Assembly (NCBI GenBank): GCA_019359375.1
Contig: JAHHHL010000011.1
Coordinates: forward strand, 1-64,000
From: Lyngbya sp. HA4199-MV5
GTDB taxonomy: Bacteria; Cyanobacteriota; Cyanobacteriia; Leptolyngbyales; Leptolyngbyaceae
DNA: 64,000 bases
Reading direction: 5' to 3'
The position numbers and the translations under genes are program-made. Positions 1 to 8,739 of the stretch are shown here, piece after piece. The stretch's first letter is position 1. Every line of letters starts with the position of its first letter. Under the pieces are notes generated by a model, which was given only the letters and a program-made list of their open reading frames with translations, was not told where the DNA came from and searched no databases.

Positions 1-96
1 CACCGTCTGTTCGCTCTAGTCAAAACCGTTCGCAAGCGACAGCGCAAACGAGACACCCAGTTTGAGGAAATTTGGGGTATCCCTGCCTTAAGGTGA
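1..96 (+). CDS. Possible C-terminal end of an upstream gene (partial)
   Basis: Frame 1 is open from the window edge to a TGA at 94-96 and encodes about 31 residues. They are strongly basic in the middle (KTVRKRQRKRD) and end in FEEIWGIPALR. This looks like the cytoplasmic tail of a protein that starts outside the window, but it is too short to assign a family. The reading could also be chance. Confidence 0.4.
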   Translation, partial: HRLFALVKTVRKRQRKRDTQFEEIWGIPALR

Positions 97-104
97 AGCC
101 AGTG

Positions 105-123
105 ACGGCCGTTCGCCCCTACA
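105..123. repeat. Half copy of a GTAGGGGCG-type inverted-repeat element
   Basis: The stretch contains a perfect 8-base palindrome (ACGGCCGT, 105-112) followed by TCGCCCCTACA. It matches the right arm and centre of the common cyanobacterial hairpin whose arms read GTAGGGGCG... The left arm is missing here. Fuller relatives lie at 37501-37570 and 40597-40667. Confidence 0.4.
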
Positions 124-189
124 GAGGTTACATGATTTGCTTGCTGTTCCCTGCTAGATGGATGCGTGTTCGCTTTGGTGAAGGTGCCT

Positions 190-771
190 ATGTCTCAATT
201 TCAGCGGTTGAAGCGACAGTTCTTTGGCTCTGGCACGATTTTTTGCTCTGGCGCGATCGCCGTGCTTGCACTGACAGCTTGCTCAACTTCTCCGCTTTCA
301 CAAGCTCAAAAACCAGATGCAGAGCAAGGAGCACAACTGATTCCTATCGCGATCGATGCCGCAAAAATCACAACAGGACAAACCATTTATGTGCCTGTCT
401 ACTCCTATATCTATCACTACAACAGCCAGAACCATGTGGTGAATTTGTCAGCCACGCTGAGCATTCGCAACACCGATCTGACCAATCCACTGATTCTGAA
501 AGCGGTGCGCTATTACGACACGCGGGGGCAGCTTGTGAGGGCGTATATCGACAAGCCAGCCGCATTAAAACCCCTCGCTGCCACAGACTTTTTTATTGAA
601 ACGGATGATATTAGCGGAGGACTGGGTGCCAGTTTCATTGTGGAATGGGTGGCTGAAAAAGCGGTGACTGAGCCTGTGATCGAAGCAGTGATGATCAGTA
701 CGGTCTCTGCACAGGGCATCTCTTTTGTGAGCAGCGGCAAAGTGATTAAGCGATATCAGAAGATGCCTTAA
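190..771 (+). CDS. DUF3124 family lipoprotein
   Basis: A 193-residue exported protein. A basic N-terminus (QRLKRQ) leads into a hydrophobic stretch ending in a lipobox (LALTAC, about residues 27-32), so it is probably acylated at that Cys and anchored to a membrane facing the periplasm. The rest matches the DUF3124 family: a beta-rich domain with the conserved IYVPVYSYIYHY near residue 70 and a C-terminal FVVEWV-like strand. Function is unknown. An in-frame GTG at 166 would add eight residues, but the ATG at 190 has a GAAGGTG ribosome-binding site just upstream and gives a normal signal peptide. It stands alone, with a gap of over 200 bp on the downstream side. Confidence 0.8.
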   Translation: MSQFQRLKRQFFGSGTIFCSGAIAVLALTACSTSPLSQAQKPDAEQGAQLIPIAIDAAKITTGQTIYVPVYSYIYHYNSQNHVVNLSATLSIRNTDLTNPLILKAVRYYDTRGQLVRAYIDKPAALKPLAATDFFIETDDISGGLGASFIVEWVAEKAVTEPVIEAVMISTVSAQGISFVSSGKVIKRYQKMP

Positions 772-999
772 TAAAATGGCAAGGCGATCGCTCCACAAAA
801 TACAGTGTTTAGTGCAGCCTTCTTGATCCCAATAATCCGCAGTGATATATTTCGCAGCGAAGTCTCTCTAGTTTTGTGTCGCCAGCTAACCAGTCGTTGG
901 AGCAGCGGTTTGAGGCTTTTTCGTCTACGTTCCAGATTGGCTGCTGCCACTGATCCTGGTCGTTAGGTATGACAAGAACCATCTCATGGAGTGTTCGCC

Positions 1000-1407
1000 A
1001 TGACAAAGCCAAAAATCTACGAAGGTGGTTGCTTGTGTGGAAACATTCGTTTTTTGGCGACTGGATCAGCACTCAAACCGCACACTTGCTCGTGTAGGCA
1101 ATGCCAGCAGCATTCGGGATCGCTGACTCAAATGTGGGTTGAGTTCTCAAAAGATCAAGTTGTATGGACGGGTCTGGGTGGAGAGCCATCTAAGTGGCGT
1201 TCATCCGAGTGGTCGAGCCGCGCATTCTGCTCAGTCTGTGGAAGTACAATTGGAGCGATCGACGATAAGCCTACGCTAGCGATCGCCGTGGGGGCATTTG
1301 ATTCACCCAATCGCCAGGAGCTTGCACCATTGTCCCATTCGTATATTTCAAAACGTCCAAAATGGTGGGGTATCTATGATCCAAGGAATACCTCGTTGAG
1401 CCATTAA
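1000..1407 (+). CDS. GFA family (glutathione-dependent formaldehyde-activating-like) protein
   Basis: A 135-residue zinc-binding protein of the GFA/CENP-V family (Mss4-like fold). The zinc ligands are visible: GGCLCG near residues 9-14, HTCSCRQCQQHSG near residues 29-41 and FCSVCGS near residues 78-84. Family members are often annotated as S-(hydroxymethyl)glutathione synthase-like, but most have no shown activity, so the substrate is unknown. The start at ATG 1000 is preferred over an in-frame GTG at 991, because GGAG at 988-991 is well placed as its ribosome-binding site. It is a single-gene unit. Confidence 0.85.
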   Translation: MTKPKIYEGGCLCGNIRFLATGSALKPHTCSCRQCQQHSGSLTQMWVEFSKDQVVWTGLGGEPSKWRSSEWSSRAFCSVCGSTIGAIDDKPTLAIAVGAFDSPNRQELAPLSHSYISKRPKWWGIYDPRNTSLSH

Positions 1408-1468
1408 ACCGCGATCGCGATTCATCTCAAAGACAAACCTGTTTAGAACATTTCTTTGCCAATAACAC

Positions 1469-1678
1469 ATGGACCAAGACCTCGAGCAATTGACCCGTGC
1501 CGAACTTATTGCCGAGATTAAAAAGCTCAGAAATGGCATTCGTGAACACCGGGATGCCTCTAGCCATGAGTTGTGTTGGCATCATCCTGATCTATAGGGG
1601 CTGCTGCCAGAGAAGACCGACCCTATTCCAGTCGTTCCAGTGATTTTCCTCTCGTTCCCCTGTACTCTCAGCCTTTGA
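1469..1678 (+). pseudogene. Broken small conserved protein (in-frame stop, lost C-terminus)
   Basis: An ATG at 1469 opens a 42-residue frame (MDQDLEQLTRAELIAEIK... HRDASSHELCWHHPDL) ended by TAG at 1595-1597. Reading through the stop, the same frame continues GLLPEKTDPIPVVPV and then loses all resemblance before a TGA at 1676. From memory of this small, widespread family of about 75 residues, the conserved run is CWHHPALWGLLPEKTDP, so the TAG replaces a Trp codon (TGG to TAG) and the last third is gone. A truncated 42-residue product could still be made. The family's function is unknown to me. Confidence 0.6.
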
Positions 1679-2315
1679 GAGAAACGATTGTTTCTTCAGC
1701 AATGGCATAGGCGATCGTTCCTTTTTTCAAAGCGACTTCATAGCCTCCTGTAAAAGCTCCAAAGGACGGTAAGACCAACAAATTTTGGGTTTGATCCAGG
1801 TAGAAACACGGCAACCGTAGCTGATCTAACTTTGTCTTAATCCGCACACAAGGATGAATGTGACCACAAAGGTTGAGTGTTTTGGGTTGCGGACAGGGTT
1901 CGTGGCTCAGCAACAGACGATCGACCTGTAAATGACTACAGCAATGAATAGAAAGCTGGCACAGTCGTTTCGCTAAAGCACGATCGTGATTGCCAATGAT
2001 GAGCTTAACCTCGATCGAAACCGCATTCAAAAAGCGTGTCCAGCTATCGATGACTTCCTGAGTCAAAGACACGCGAGAATGAAATAAATCCCCCAGAATG
2101 ATCAAAGTCTTGGGCTGTATTTTGATGCACAGCGCTTGCAAGCGATCGAGCGAATCTTGATTCACTTGATTGGAGACAGGAATGCCTGCCACCTGGAATG
2201 TTTCAGATTTTCCTAAATGCACATCCGCAACGAGCAAGCTTTGCAATGATTCAATATAAATAGCTTTTTCAGGCAATAGCTGAAGCTCGGTTCCCAAAAG
2301 CGAAAGTTGTGTCAT
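1668..2315 (-). CDS. pdeM: Ligase-associated DNA damage response phosphoesterase PdeM
   Basis: A 215-residue calcineurin-like metallophosphoesterase. The metal-binding motifs are in order: ADVHLGKSE, GDLFHSR, GNHD, SHEP and GHIHPC. These place it in the PdeM family, which normally sits beside an Lhr-type helicase and, in many bacteria, an ATP-dependent DNA ligase and an exonuclease in a DNA-repair operon. Here the ATG at 2315 overlaps the TGA of the helicase (ATGA), pointing to translational coupling. An in-frame ATG at 2327 would add four residues. No ligase or exonuclease of that set is next to the pair. The reaction in the cell is not established. Confidence 0.85.
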   Translation of the reverse strand: MTQLSLLGTELQLLPEKAIYIESLQSLLVADVHLGKSETFQVAGIPVSNQVNQDSLDRLQALCIKIQPKTLIILGDLFHSRVSLTQEVIDSWTRFLNAVSIEVKLIIGNHDRALAKRLCQLSIHCCSHLQVDRLLLSHEPCPQPKTLNLCGHIHPCVRIKTKLDQLRLPCFYLDQTQNLLVLPSFGAFTGGYEVALKKGTIAYAIAEETIVSLKG

Positions 2316-4747
2316 TTCTTTTCCCATTGCTTCTTCAAGCGCTCAATGCGATCTAACAAGCCTTCATTGGAGAGGCGCGAGCTAAGGCGCTCAACCAGTA
2401 AGGGAAAGGCAAAGGGTGACGGGCGTTGGGTTTCTCGCCAGACGATCGAAAGGTTGCTCAGGCGATCGAGCGTTTTGGCTAGTCGCTGTGCCTCTAGCTG
2501 CTGACTCAAGACTTCCTGTTCTGCTTGTTTTAACAAGAGATGATCGGGTTCATATTTGGAAAAAACATCATACAGCAAAGAGGAACTTACCTGTAGTTGA
2601 TTCGATGTTTTCTTGGCAGAAAGATAGCCTTGAAAGATCAGTCCCGCGATTTGAGCAATGCCTCGAAACTTACGACTGGTGAGTTCCGAAATGTTGATAC
2701 TGGCTTTCAATTCTGTTTCCAATGCATCGGTCTGAAAAAACTGTTTTGAAAATAAGTCTTTAAACGGATATCCCGCAGGCGCTAAGATCTCAAAACCATA
2801 ATCGTTTACTGAAATAGTTAACGTTGTTTTTTGTTGATGGGCAAAGCGGTAGCCCCACAGAAACCCTAGCCCCTCATGGACAAGGCACCCTTCAAAAGGG
2901 AAGACATATAAATGTTGACCTTCACGCGTTTTACAGCTTTCAATTAACAATTCATCCGAGGAGGGTAAGGAAGACATCCGTGCTTGAGCTAATAGAATAG
3001 GAGCGATACAGTTCAATTCCCGATTCAGCGATTCCGGCTGTTTAAAGTTCTGTTTAACAATATTAATCTCACGTCTTAAATGGGTGCTTAAAGAATCCGA
3101 AATGGTAAGATTGCCACCTGTCCAAACTGGAGTAACGGTGGATGTTTTCTTGGTTCCTTTCACGTAGACAGCCATATCTTTCATCATAAAAAACTCAAGC
3201 TGCTTGCCTGCGAAGAAAAACACATCGCCTTTTTTGAGTTTGGACGCAAACCCTTCTTCAACGGTGCCAATATCCTTCTGGTTCACGTAGCGCACGCGTA
3301 CCGATCGATTTGAGGTGATGGTGCCAATGCCCATGCGATGCATCCGAGCAATTTGAGGGCTGGCAACCACATAGCGATCGCCCTCTAAAACCACTTTTTT
3401 GTAGTTAGGATAGGCACTTAAACATTTGCCACCTTGAATAATGAATTCTAGTATCCAGGTAAACTCTTCGTCCGTTAACGCGGCATAGGAAACGGTTTTT
3501 CTCACCTCATTTAACGTCTCTGTTACGGTGAAGCCGTCGCTACATGCCAGAGTGACCAAATGTTGAATGAGCACATCGTAGGGTTTAGGTTGCGATCGTC
3601 GGGCTTCAATAGCACCTGCTTTTAATCCATTGCGAAAGGCGGAAATTTCGAGGAGTTCCAGCGCATTTGTTGGTAGAAACAAAATTTCAGAGGTGCCTTC
3701 TGGGACGTGTGCCGATCGTCCGGCTCGTTGCAATAGTCGAGCCAAATTTTTGGCGCTACCAATTTGCACGACCTGTTCCACAGGTTGAAAGTCCACACCT
3801 AAATCTAATGACGAGGTACAGACAACCCATTTAATATCACCCGTTTTCACCCCAGCTTCGATCGCTTCTCGTTCTGCAAGGGAGATGGAACCGTGATGGA
3901 GCGCGATGCGATCGACCGCATCCGGCATGGCAAAGGTGAGCGCCTGATACCATCGTTCCGCTTGCGAGCGTGTATTGGTGAAAATCAGCGTGGATGTGTG
4001 GATGTCTAACGCTGCCACTAATTCCTCATACAGCCTCAAGCCCAAATGCCCCGCCCACGGAAAGGTATCGACGGATGTAGGCAAGACGCTTTTGATGATG
4101 GTTTGGCGGTTCAGGTGCGATCGCACAATAGTCGGCTGCTGCCCCAGCCCGATCGCTGCTTGCGCCGCTTCTTCCACATTGCCCAGCGTCGCCGAAATCG
4201 CCCAGGTTTGCAGCTTGGGCTGGAGTGATCGCAGATGGGATAGGCATAACTCTGTCTGTGTGCCCCGTTTGGAACTCAATAATTCGTGCCATTCATCCAA
4301 AACCACGGCTTGTAAGGCTTTGAACCGCGCAGCAGCATCTTTGTAGGACAGCATCAATGCCAGCGATTCGGGCGTGGTGATGAGAATATCCGGCATGTTT
4401 TTGAGCTGTCGCGCCTTTTTAGAGGTGCTGGTGTCTCCAGTACGCGATTCTACCCGTAGATTCCAACCCATCGCCGCGATCGGTCGTTGGATTGCCTGCT
4501 CAATATCACGGGATAGTGCGCGCAGAGGGGTGATGTAAAGAAGTTGTAGACCCATGCCAGGGGTTTCTAGCAGGTTGGCGATCGCTCCCATTACCGCCGC
4601 GTAGGTTTTGCCCGACCCTGTAGGCACCTGAATCATGCCGCTTTTTCCCGCCAGATATGCCTGCCAGGTTTCCATTTGAAAGGTTAAGGGCTGCCAGCCT
4701 TGCTGGTTAAACCAGGCGGTAATGGGTTCTAAGCGGTGATCAGCCAT
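2312..4747 (-). CDS. Ligase-associated DNA damage response DEXH-box helicase (Lhr-type)
   Basis: An 811-residue superfamily 2 helicase of the Lhr-core type. Seen: Walker A PTGSGKT near residue 45, the DEWH box, motif III SATLGN, and motif VI LQRAGRSAH. The C-terminal half matches the Lhr winged-helix and beta-barrel region (WTGGNLTISDSL, FPFEGCLVHEGL). It is expected to translocate on DNA in the cytoplasm, probably in repair together with PdeM, which overlaps its stop codon. The ATG at 4747 is chosen over an in-frame TTG at 4771. It is divergent from the secreted protein gene at 4942, and the intergenic space holds a 17-bp tandem duplication. Confidence 0.9.
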   Translation of the reverse strand: MADHRLEPITAWFNQQGWQPLTFQMETWQAYLAGKSGMIQVPTGSGKTYAAVMGAIANLLETPGMGLQLLYITPLRALSRDIEQAIQRPIAAMGWNLRVESRTGDTSTSKKARQLKNMPDILITTPESLALMLSYKDAAARFKALQAVVLDEWHELLSSKRGTQTELCLSHLRSLQPKLQTWAISATLGNVEEAAQAAIGLGQQPTIVRSHLNRQTIIKSVLPTSVDTFPWAGHLGLRLYEELVAALDIHTSTLIFTNTRSQAERWYQALTFAMPDAVDRIALHHGSISLAEREAIEAGVKTGDIKWVVCTSSLDLGVDFQPVEQVVQIGSAKNLARLLQRAGRSAHVPEGTSEILFLPTNALELLEISAFRNGLKAGAIEARRSQPKPYDVLIQHLVTLACSDGFTVTETLNEVRKTVSYAALTDEEFTWILEFIIQGGKCLSAYPNYKKVVLEGDRYVVASPQIARMHRMGIGTITSNRSVRVRYVNQKDIGTVEEGFASKLKKGDVFFFAGKQLEFFMMKDMAVYVKGTKKTSTVTPVWTGGNLTISDSLSTHLRREINIVKQNFKQPESLNRELNCIAPILLAQARMSSLPSSDELLIESCKTREGQHLYVFPFEGCLVHEGLGFLWGYRFAHQQKTTLTISVNDYGFEILAPAGYPFKDLFSKQFFQTDALETELKASINISELTSRKFRGIAQIAGLIFQGYLSAKKTSNQLQVSSSLLYDVFSKYEPDHLLLKQAEQEVLSQQLEAQRLAKTLDRLSNLSIVWRETQRPSPFAFPLLVERLSSRLSNEGLLDRIERLKKQWEKK

Positions 4748-4800
4748 TCGCTGTTTTTGGAGTTGTGGCAACGGCTATTACCCAGTTTTGCCTGACTTCT

Positions 4801-4834
4801 CTACCAAAGTAGCGTGTCTACCAAAGTAGCGTGT
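4801..4834. repeat. Perfect 2 x 17-bp tandem repeat
   Basis: The unit CTACCAAAGTAGCGTGT occurs twice with no spacer. Each unit has a short inverted repeat (CTAC/GTAG). It lies in the divergent promoter region between the helicase and the secreted protein. Confidence 0.9.
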
Positions 4835-4941
4835 ACCGGGTAGTAATTTTATTTCTAGGTCATACTCTACATTTTCTCAGAGCCATCTCAGCTTGTGATC
4901 GCTAAATAAGAACAGTTTTAGTGATTGCACTCGCAGGATAT

Positions 4942-6129
4942 ATGAACAAGAAAATTGGTTTCGCGATTGCGTTTTTGCTTGCCCTGGTCGTCTCGATCGT
5001 GTCAACAACTGTTGTTGCTGCGCCAAGTGGGTTGGCAGAAGCTCAAGCATTGTTGTCAACAGCCGCTAAGGAGTCCGGTCGCCCGGTCTACTCTGAAGCG
5101 ACGGCGATCAAGTTTAAGCCCAATGACAATGTGTATGTGAAGAGTGTCCTGGCAGTAGATTTTACATACGGTAAGGCAAACGTTACTTTACCGCTGTATA
5201 AAGGTCTTTCACCACAAGGCAAGTCTGTCTACTACATCCTTACTGAGGCATCTGACTTCGACGTTGCCAAGAAACTGGGAGTCAACTTTGCACCCAAAAT
5301 GAAGAAAGCGATCGGCTCGGCTGGCGTACAAACGGTGACGATGAGCAACGGCTTGATCAAATTCAAAGGCAATGTCGATTTTTCACCGCAATACCAGGTT
5401 GAGCCAGGTTCGCCCAATCCATTTCCGCCAAAAGTGGCCGTACCCGGTGCCGTTGGAGACGCGCAATGGTCTTCAATGGTTGTGATGCCAAGCCGCGTCG
5501 TACTCAACGTGCAAATGGTACACAACGATTCGGGTAGCCACGATCGACTGGTGGCGCTCGACCTTAAACGACGGACGGTAACGATGTCTATTCTGGACGG
5601 TTTTCAGGGTGGAAGGCAATACTTCTATCATCTTGTCACTGATGTCTCAGCAGACGTGCCATCGGTGCTAGAGAAAGGTGTCTTTACGCCTCGACTTGCC
5701 AAAGTTCCTGAGATGGGCAAATCAACCCCCTCCGATCGTTCTGCTTTGTTGGGCTTCTCTCCTGTCCTCAATGGGATTACTGACATTAGCACCGGGCAGT
5801 TTCAAGGTTTCACAGCCTCTCTGTCAAACGGTGGCATTGACCCAATCAATGTGTTCCCCATTCCGCCTTCAAACGACGATCGCTCTGCCACCAATAACTA
5901 CAGCCCTTTATGGGATGCCCATGTAAACATGTGGACAGATGCGGCAATTAAGGCAGGCAAAGTCAGACGCATCACGTCTTTTGAAGATCTCAAAGGATTA
6001 GTGGAAGCAGGACTGGTGACTAGCGCTTACATCAACCCCGAAGGAGCTGGCAATCCCTGGTTATTTGGGCTTCGACCGACTCGCGCCGTGATCAACTGCC
6101 CTGTCATCGCACATCCGGTACTTTCATAA
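4942..6129 (+). CDS. Secreted protein of unknown function
   Basis: A 395-residue protein with a clear signal peptide (MNKKIGFAIAFLLALVVS, cleavage likely after VVAA at about residue 27). I do not recognise the family. The mature part is polar, without Cys-rich motifs, repeats or membrane segments, and has several Pro-rich turns (SPNPFPPKVAVPG, PINVFPIPPSNDD). The C-terminus has a conserved-looking block ending in NPWLFGLRPTRAVINCPVIA. It is probably a periplasmic or extracellular beta-rich protein. ATG 4942 is preferred over GTG 4921 because it starts directly at the basic n-region of the signal peptide. It is convergent with rph. Confidence 0.75.
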   Translation: MNKKIGFAIAFLLALVVSIVSTTVVAAPSGLAEAQALLSTAAKESGRPVYSEATAIKFKPNDNVYVKSVLAVDFTYGKANVTLPLYKGLSPQGKSVYYILTEASDFDVAKKLGVNFAPKMKKAIGSAGVQTVTMSNGLIKFKGNVDFSPQYQVEPGSPNPFPPKVAVPGAVGDAQWSSMVVMPSRVVLNVQMVHNDSGSHDRLVALDLKRRTVTMSILDGFQGGRQYFYHLVTDVSADVPSVLEKGVFTPRLAKVPEMGKSTPSDRSALLGFSPVLNGITDISTGQFQGFTASLSNGGIDPINVFPIPPSNDDRSATNNYSPLWDAHVNMWTDAAIKAGKVRRITSFEDLKGLVEAGLVTSAYINPEGAGNPWLFGLRPTRAVINCPVIAHPVLS

Positions 6130-6172
6130 TAGCTTGAGTACCGTTGTAAGTTTCAGGCGTAGACAAGGGAGC

Positions 6173-6889
6173 CTACAGAAACGCCTGACGCTGAGCTTCT
6201 AGCAACGCTTGAATGCCCGCTTCGGCAACATTCAGAATGTGGTTGAGTTGGGTGCGGCTAAAGCTCCCGGTTTCAGCCGTGCCTTGTATCTCAATCAGCT
6301 CTAGCATTTCGTTCATTACTACATTACAGTCCAGTGCCGCCGCGACATCTTCGGGATAGTTGAGATCGAGTAGAGGTTGATCATCGATGAGTCCGACTGA
6401 AACGGCGGCAACCTGATGGATGATGGGCGATCGCTCCAAATCTCCCTTGGTCACTAACTGATCTAAGGCATCCTTCAACGCCACGAAGCCGCCTGTGATG
6501 GATGTCGTGCGCGTTCCTGCATCCGCTTGCAGCACATCAGCATCCACCACGATCGTGCGTTCGCCCAGGGCTGCCATATCCAGGGTCGATCGCAAGCTGC
6601 GTCCAATGAGCCGCTGAATCTCCTGAGTGCGACCAGACAGTTTCATGAGTTCGCGTTCTTGCCGTTCTGGGGTTGCTCCTGGCAGCATTCGGTATTCTGC
6701 TGTGAGCCATCCCTGCCCTTTGCCCTCCAAAAAGCGCGGCACTTTTGGCTGAATGGAAACCGTACAAAGCACCTGGGTATCGCCACATTTTGCTAGCACA
6801 GACGCAGCGGCAAAACGCGTAAAGTTACGCTCAAAGCTCACTGGACGAAGTTGATCTGGTTTTCGACCATCGGGACGCTGCCAAGCCAT
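6173..6889 (-). CDS. rph: Ribonuclease PH
   Basis: A 238-residue phosphorolytic 3'-5' exoribonuclease that trims tRNA 3' ends using inorganic phosphate. The family signature opens the protein ([19 protein letters not shown]). TEYRMLP-like [10 protein letters not shown], the phosphate-binding [15 protein letters not shown] and [18 protein letters not shown] are all present. The length is normal for the family (about 240). It acts in the cytoplasm as a ring-shaped oligomer. It is transcribed divergently from the hydrolase at 7087, with a G-rich repeat tract in between. Confidence 0.95.
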   Translation of the reverse strand: MAWQRPDGRKPDQLRPVSFERNFTRFAAASVLAKCGDTQVLCTVSIQPKVPRFLEGKGQGWLTAEYRMLPGATPERQERELMKLSGRTQEIQRLIGRSLRSTLDMAALGERTIVVDADVLQADAGTRTTSITGGFVALKDALDQLVTKGDLERSPIIHQVAAVSVGLIDDQPLLDLNYPEDVAAALDCNVVMNEMLELIEIQGTAETGSFSRTQLNHILNVAEAGIQALLEAQRQAFL

Positions 6890-6928
6890 TGTTCTTACCT
6901 CAAAACCCCTGACTCAGAATACAGGAGT

Positions 6929-6985
6929 TTGGGTGGGCGGGGTGTGGGGTGTAGGGGATAGGGTGTAGGGAGGTTGTTGGTTGCT
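6929..6985. repeat. G-rich heptamer-type tract (GGGTGTG/GGGGTGT)
   Basis: Imperfect repeats of GGGTGTAGGG and GGGGTGT, followed by GGTTGTTGGTTG. It belongs to the same heptamer class as the CCCCACA tracts at 14281-14308 and 51657-51698. It lies between the divergent rph and hydrolase genes. Confidence 0.6.
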
Positions 6986-7086
6986 CTTTTGGCAGTCAGA
7001 GTCGGGATGCATTGCCTACTCTCGTATCCTGTTTAGTAATACTTCTATCTGGCAAAGTTTGTCACAATAGGAAGCAATTCATCGCC

Positions 7087-8028
7087 ATGCTTCTATTCAT
7101 GACTGTCTCTTCATCGCTTCCGCCTGCAAACGCTGCAACAGAAACCCAAGTTTGGTTATGGCAAGGGTTTCCCATTACGTATCAAACGCAAGGTACGCAA
7201 GGGTCAGCCGTGGTGCTGGTGCATGGGTTTGGGGCATCGTTGGGTCATTGGCGCAAAAATATCCCCGTCTTGGCAGAGGGCTGTCGGGTGTATGCGATCG
7301 ATCTCATCGGCTTTGGTGGTTCAGCAAAACCGACTCCGGGTATGTTGAAGCCAGGAGAACAGATTGAATATACGTTTGAGACCTGGGGGCAGCAGCTTGC
7401 AGACTTTTGCAAGGAGGTCGTAGGTGAACCTGCGTTTTTAGTCGGCAATTCGGTGGGTTGTATTGCGGTAATGCAGGCTGTGGTGGATCATCCAGAGATC
7501 GGACGCTCGATCGCGCTCTTAAATTGCTCGTTGCGGCTGTTGCACGATCGTCGCCGTGCCACACAGCCCTGGTTCAAACGTGTGGGTGCTCCGATCCTCC
7601 AGCGTGTCCTCAAAAATAAGTGGTTGGGGCAAACCTTTTTCAACCAGTTAGCGAAGCCTGCAACGGTGCGGAAGATTTTGCTGAAAGCCTATCGTAATGC
7701 CGATGCGGTGACGGATGAACTAATTGGACTGCTGATGGCTCCTGCTAAGGATGCGGGTGCTGTCGATGTGTTCATCGCTTTCACAGGCTACTCTCAAGGT
7801 CCCTTACCAGAAGAGTTGTTGGAGAAACTGCCCTGTCCAGCGATTATTCTCTGGGGCGATGCCGATCCGTGGGAACCGATCGCGCTTGGCAAAGCGTTTG
7901 CTGACTATCCTCAAGTACACCAATTTATACCGCTTGAAGGGGTAGGTCACTGCCCCCAAGATGAGGCACCAGAACTCGTGAACCCAATCTTGCAGAACTG
8001 GATTGCCGCACAATCGCACCATGACTGA
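7087..8028 (+). CDS. Alpha/beta fold hydrolase
   Basis: A 313-residue alpha/beta hydrolase. The oxyanion-hole region VLVHGFGAS, the nucleophile elbow VGNSVGC (Ser), the acid in GDADPW and the catalytic His in GVGHCPQ are all visible and correctly ordered. The substrate cannot be told from sequence; cyanobacterial relatives are usually of unknown specificity. A short hydrophobic N-terminus (MLLFMTVSSSLPPANAA) may be a weak signal peptide. The track-longest start is TTG at 7012, but the ATG at 7087 is more plausible because the added residues do not resemble the family. It is monocistronic. Confidence 0.85.
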   Translation: MLLFMTVSSSLPPANAATETQVWLWQGFPITYQTQGTQGSAVVLVHGFGASLGHWRKNIPVLAEGCRVYAIDLIGFGGSAKPTPGMLKPGEQIEYTFETWGQQLADFCKEVVGEPAFLVGNSVGCIAVMQAVVDHPEIGRSIALLNCSLRLLHDRRRATQPWFKRVGAPILQRVLKNKWLGQTFFNQLAKPATVRKILLKAYRNADAVTDELIGLLMAPAKDAGAVDVFIAFTGYSQGPLPEELLEKLPCPAIILWGDADPWEPIALGKAFADYPQVHQFIPLEGVGHCPQDEAPELVNPILQNWIAAQSHHD

Positions 8029-8438
8029 GCACGCGATCGTATGCTTCATCCCTCATGGCAAATCGACTTTGATAGCCAACCGAGAGGCAAAGGCAACAGG
8101 TATTTGTCTACGTTGCGCGCACGCTCAAACGAAAAGCAAAGCCAAGCGGCTTGAATGGCTTCCTCCCATCAAAGGCTCATATTTTTTAAAAAAAACTTAA
8201 TGCGGAATCGATGGGAAATGGTGTGTTTCTAACAGTGCAGGCAGTTTGTTGCTGCGGGCGATCGTCCGCCACAACGCTGTCTCAAAGACTGATCTTCAGG
8301 GTGTAGAGAGAACTCCTTGTGGCAACACAAGCAGGTTCAACTCAGAGCTGGTTACGTTTTTAGGAGTCGGTTGCATACAGCCTTTGACTCCCCGTTCACT
8401 GCATCACGTCTACAACCCACTCGAAGAGGCTTCTACCC
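8029..8438. other. Intergenic stretch without a recognised gene
   Basis: Between the hydrolase stop and the small membrane protein. It holds an A/T-rich spot (TTTTTTAAAAAAAA, about 8171-8187) and several HIP1 cores. No conserved reading frame, RNA gene or repeat family member was recognised. GAAGAGG at about 8423-8429 is the probable ribosome-binding site of the small gene downstream. Confidence 0.4.
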
Positions 8439-8582
8439 ATGCTGATTATGCCGATCGCTGTTTTTTCTGCCCTGTTGCTGCTCTTGTTTGCAGAACTGCA
8501 ACCTAAACCAGGCAAACCGGCTGAAAAGGAATTAGGCGATGCACTCGCCAAGTACCTTAAAGAGTTAAAAGGCAAAGGTTAA
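8439..8582 (+). CDS. Small single-span membrane protein (47 aa)
   Basis: A 47-residue frame: a hydrophobic helix (residues 2-18, IMPIAVFSALLLLLF) followed by a Lys-rich amphipathic tail (EKELGDALAKYLKELKGKG). GAAGAGG about 10 bases before the ATG is a good ribosome-binding site. The organisation, one N-terminal membrane helix and a basic cytoplasmic or lumenal tail, is common among small cyanobacterial membrane proteins. I cannot name the family. An extended inverted repeat begins about 30 bases after the stop codon. Confidence 0.55.
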   Translation: MLIMPIAVFSALLLLLFAELQPKPGKPAEKELGDALAKYLKELKGKG

Positions 8583-8613
8583 ACCTGTTTGCACCCATGT
8601 CGGTGCTTGGTGG

Positions 8614-8674
8614 CTTGATTGACTGACACCTCTTTTGCCCCTAGACACTCCAGGAGGTTCGCCAGTCAATCAAG
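8614..8674. terminator. Long inverted repeat after the small membrane protein
   Basis: A perfect 12-bp inverted repeat (CTTGATTGACTG at 8614-8625, CAGTCAATCAAG at 8663-8674) encloses a second short pair (ACCTC/GAGGT). It sits between convergent genes, so it could stop transcripts from both sides. There is no T-run, so it may instead be a structured RNA or a protein-binding site. Confidence 0.5.
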
Positions 8675-8739
8675 TTGGCGCAGCTAAACTGTAACAGACG
8701 GGAAACGCCTTCTTTTGCAGGGTATGTTGCCAAACAGGG

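Noticed and set aside
809-1072. 87-codon minus-strand frame (QWQQPIWNV... CEIYHCGLL) between DUF3124 and GFA genes
   Set aside because: The composition looks protein-like, but it overlaps the start of the certain GFA gene and I could not tie it to any family; kept as a possible remnant only.
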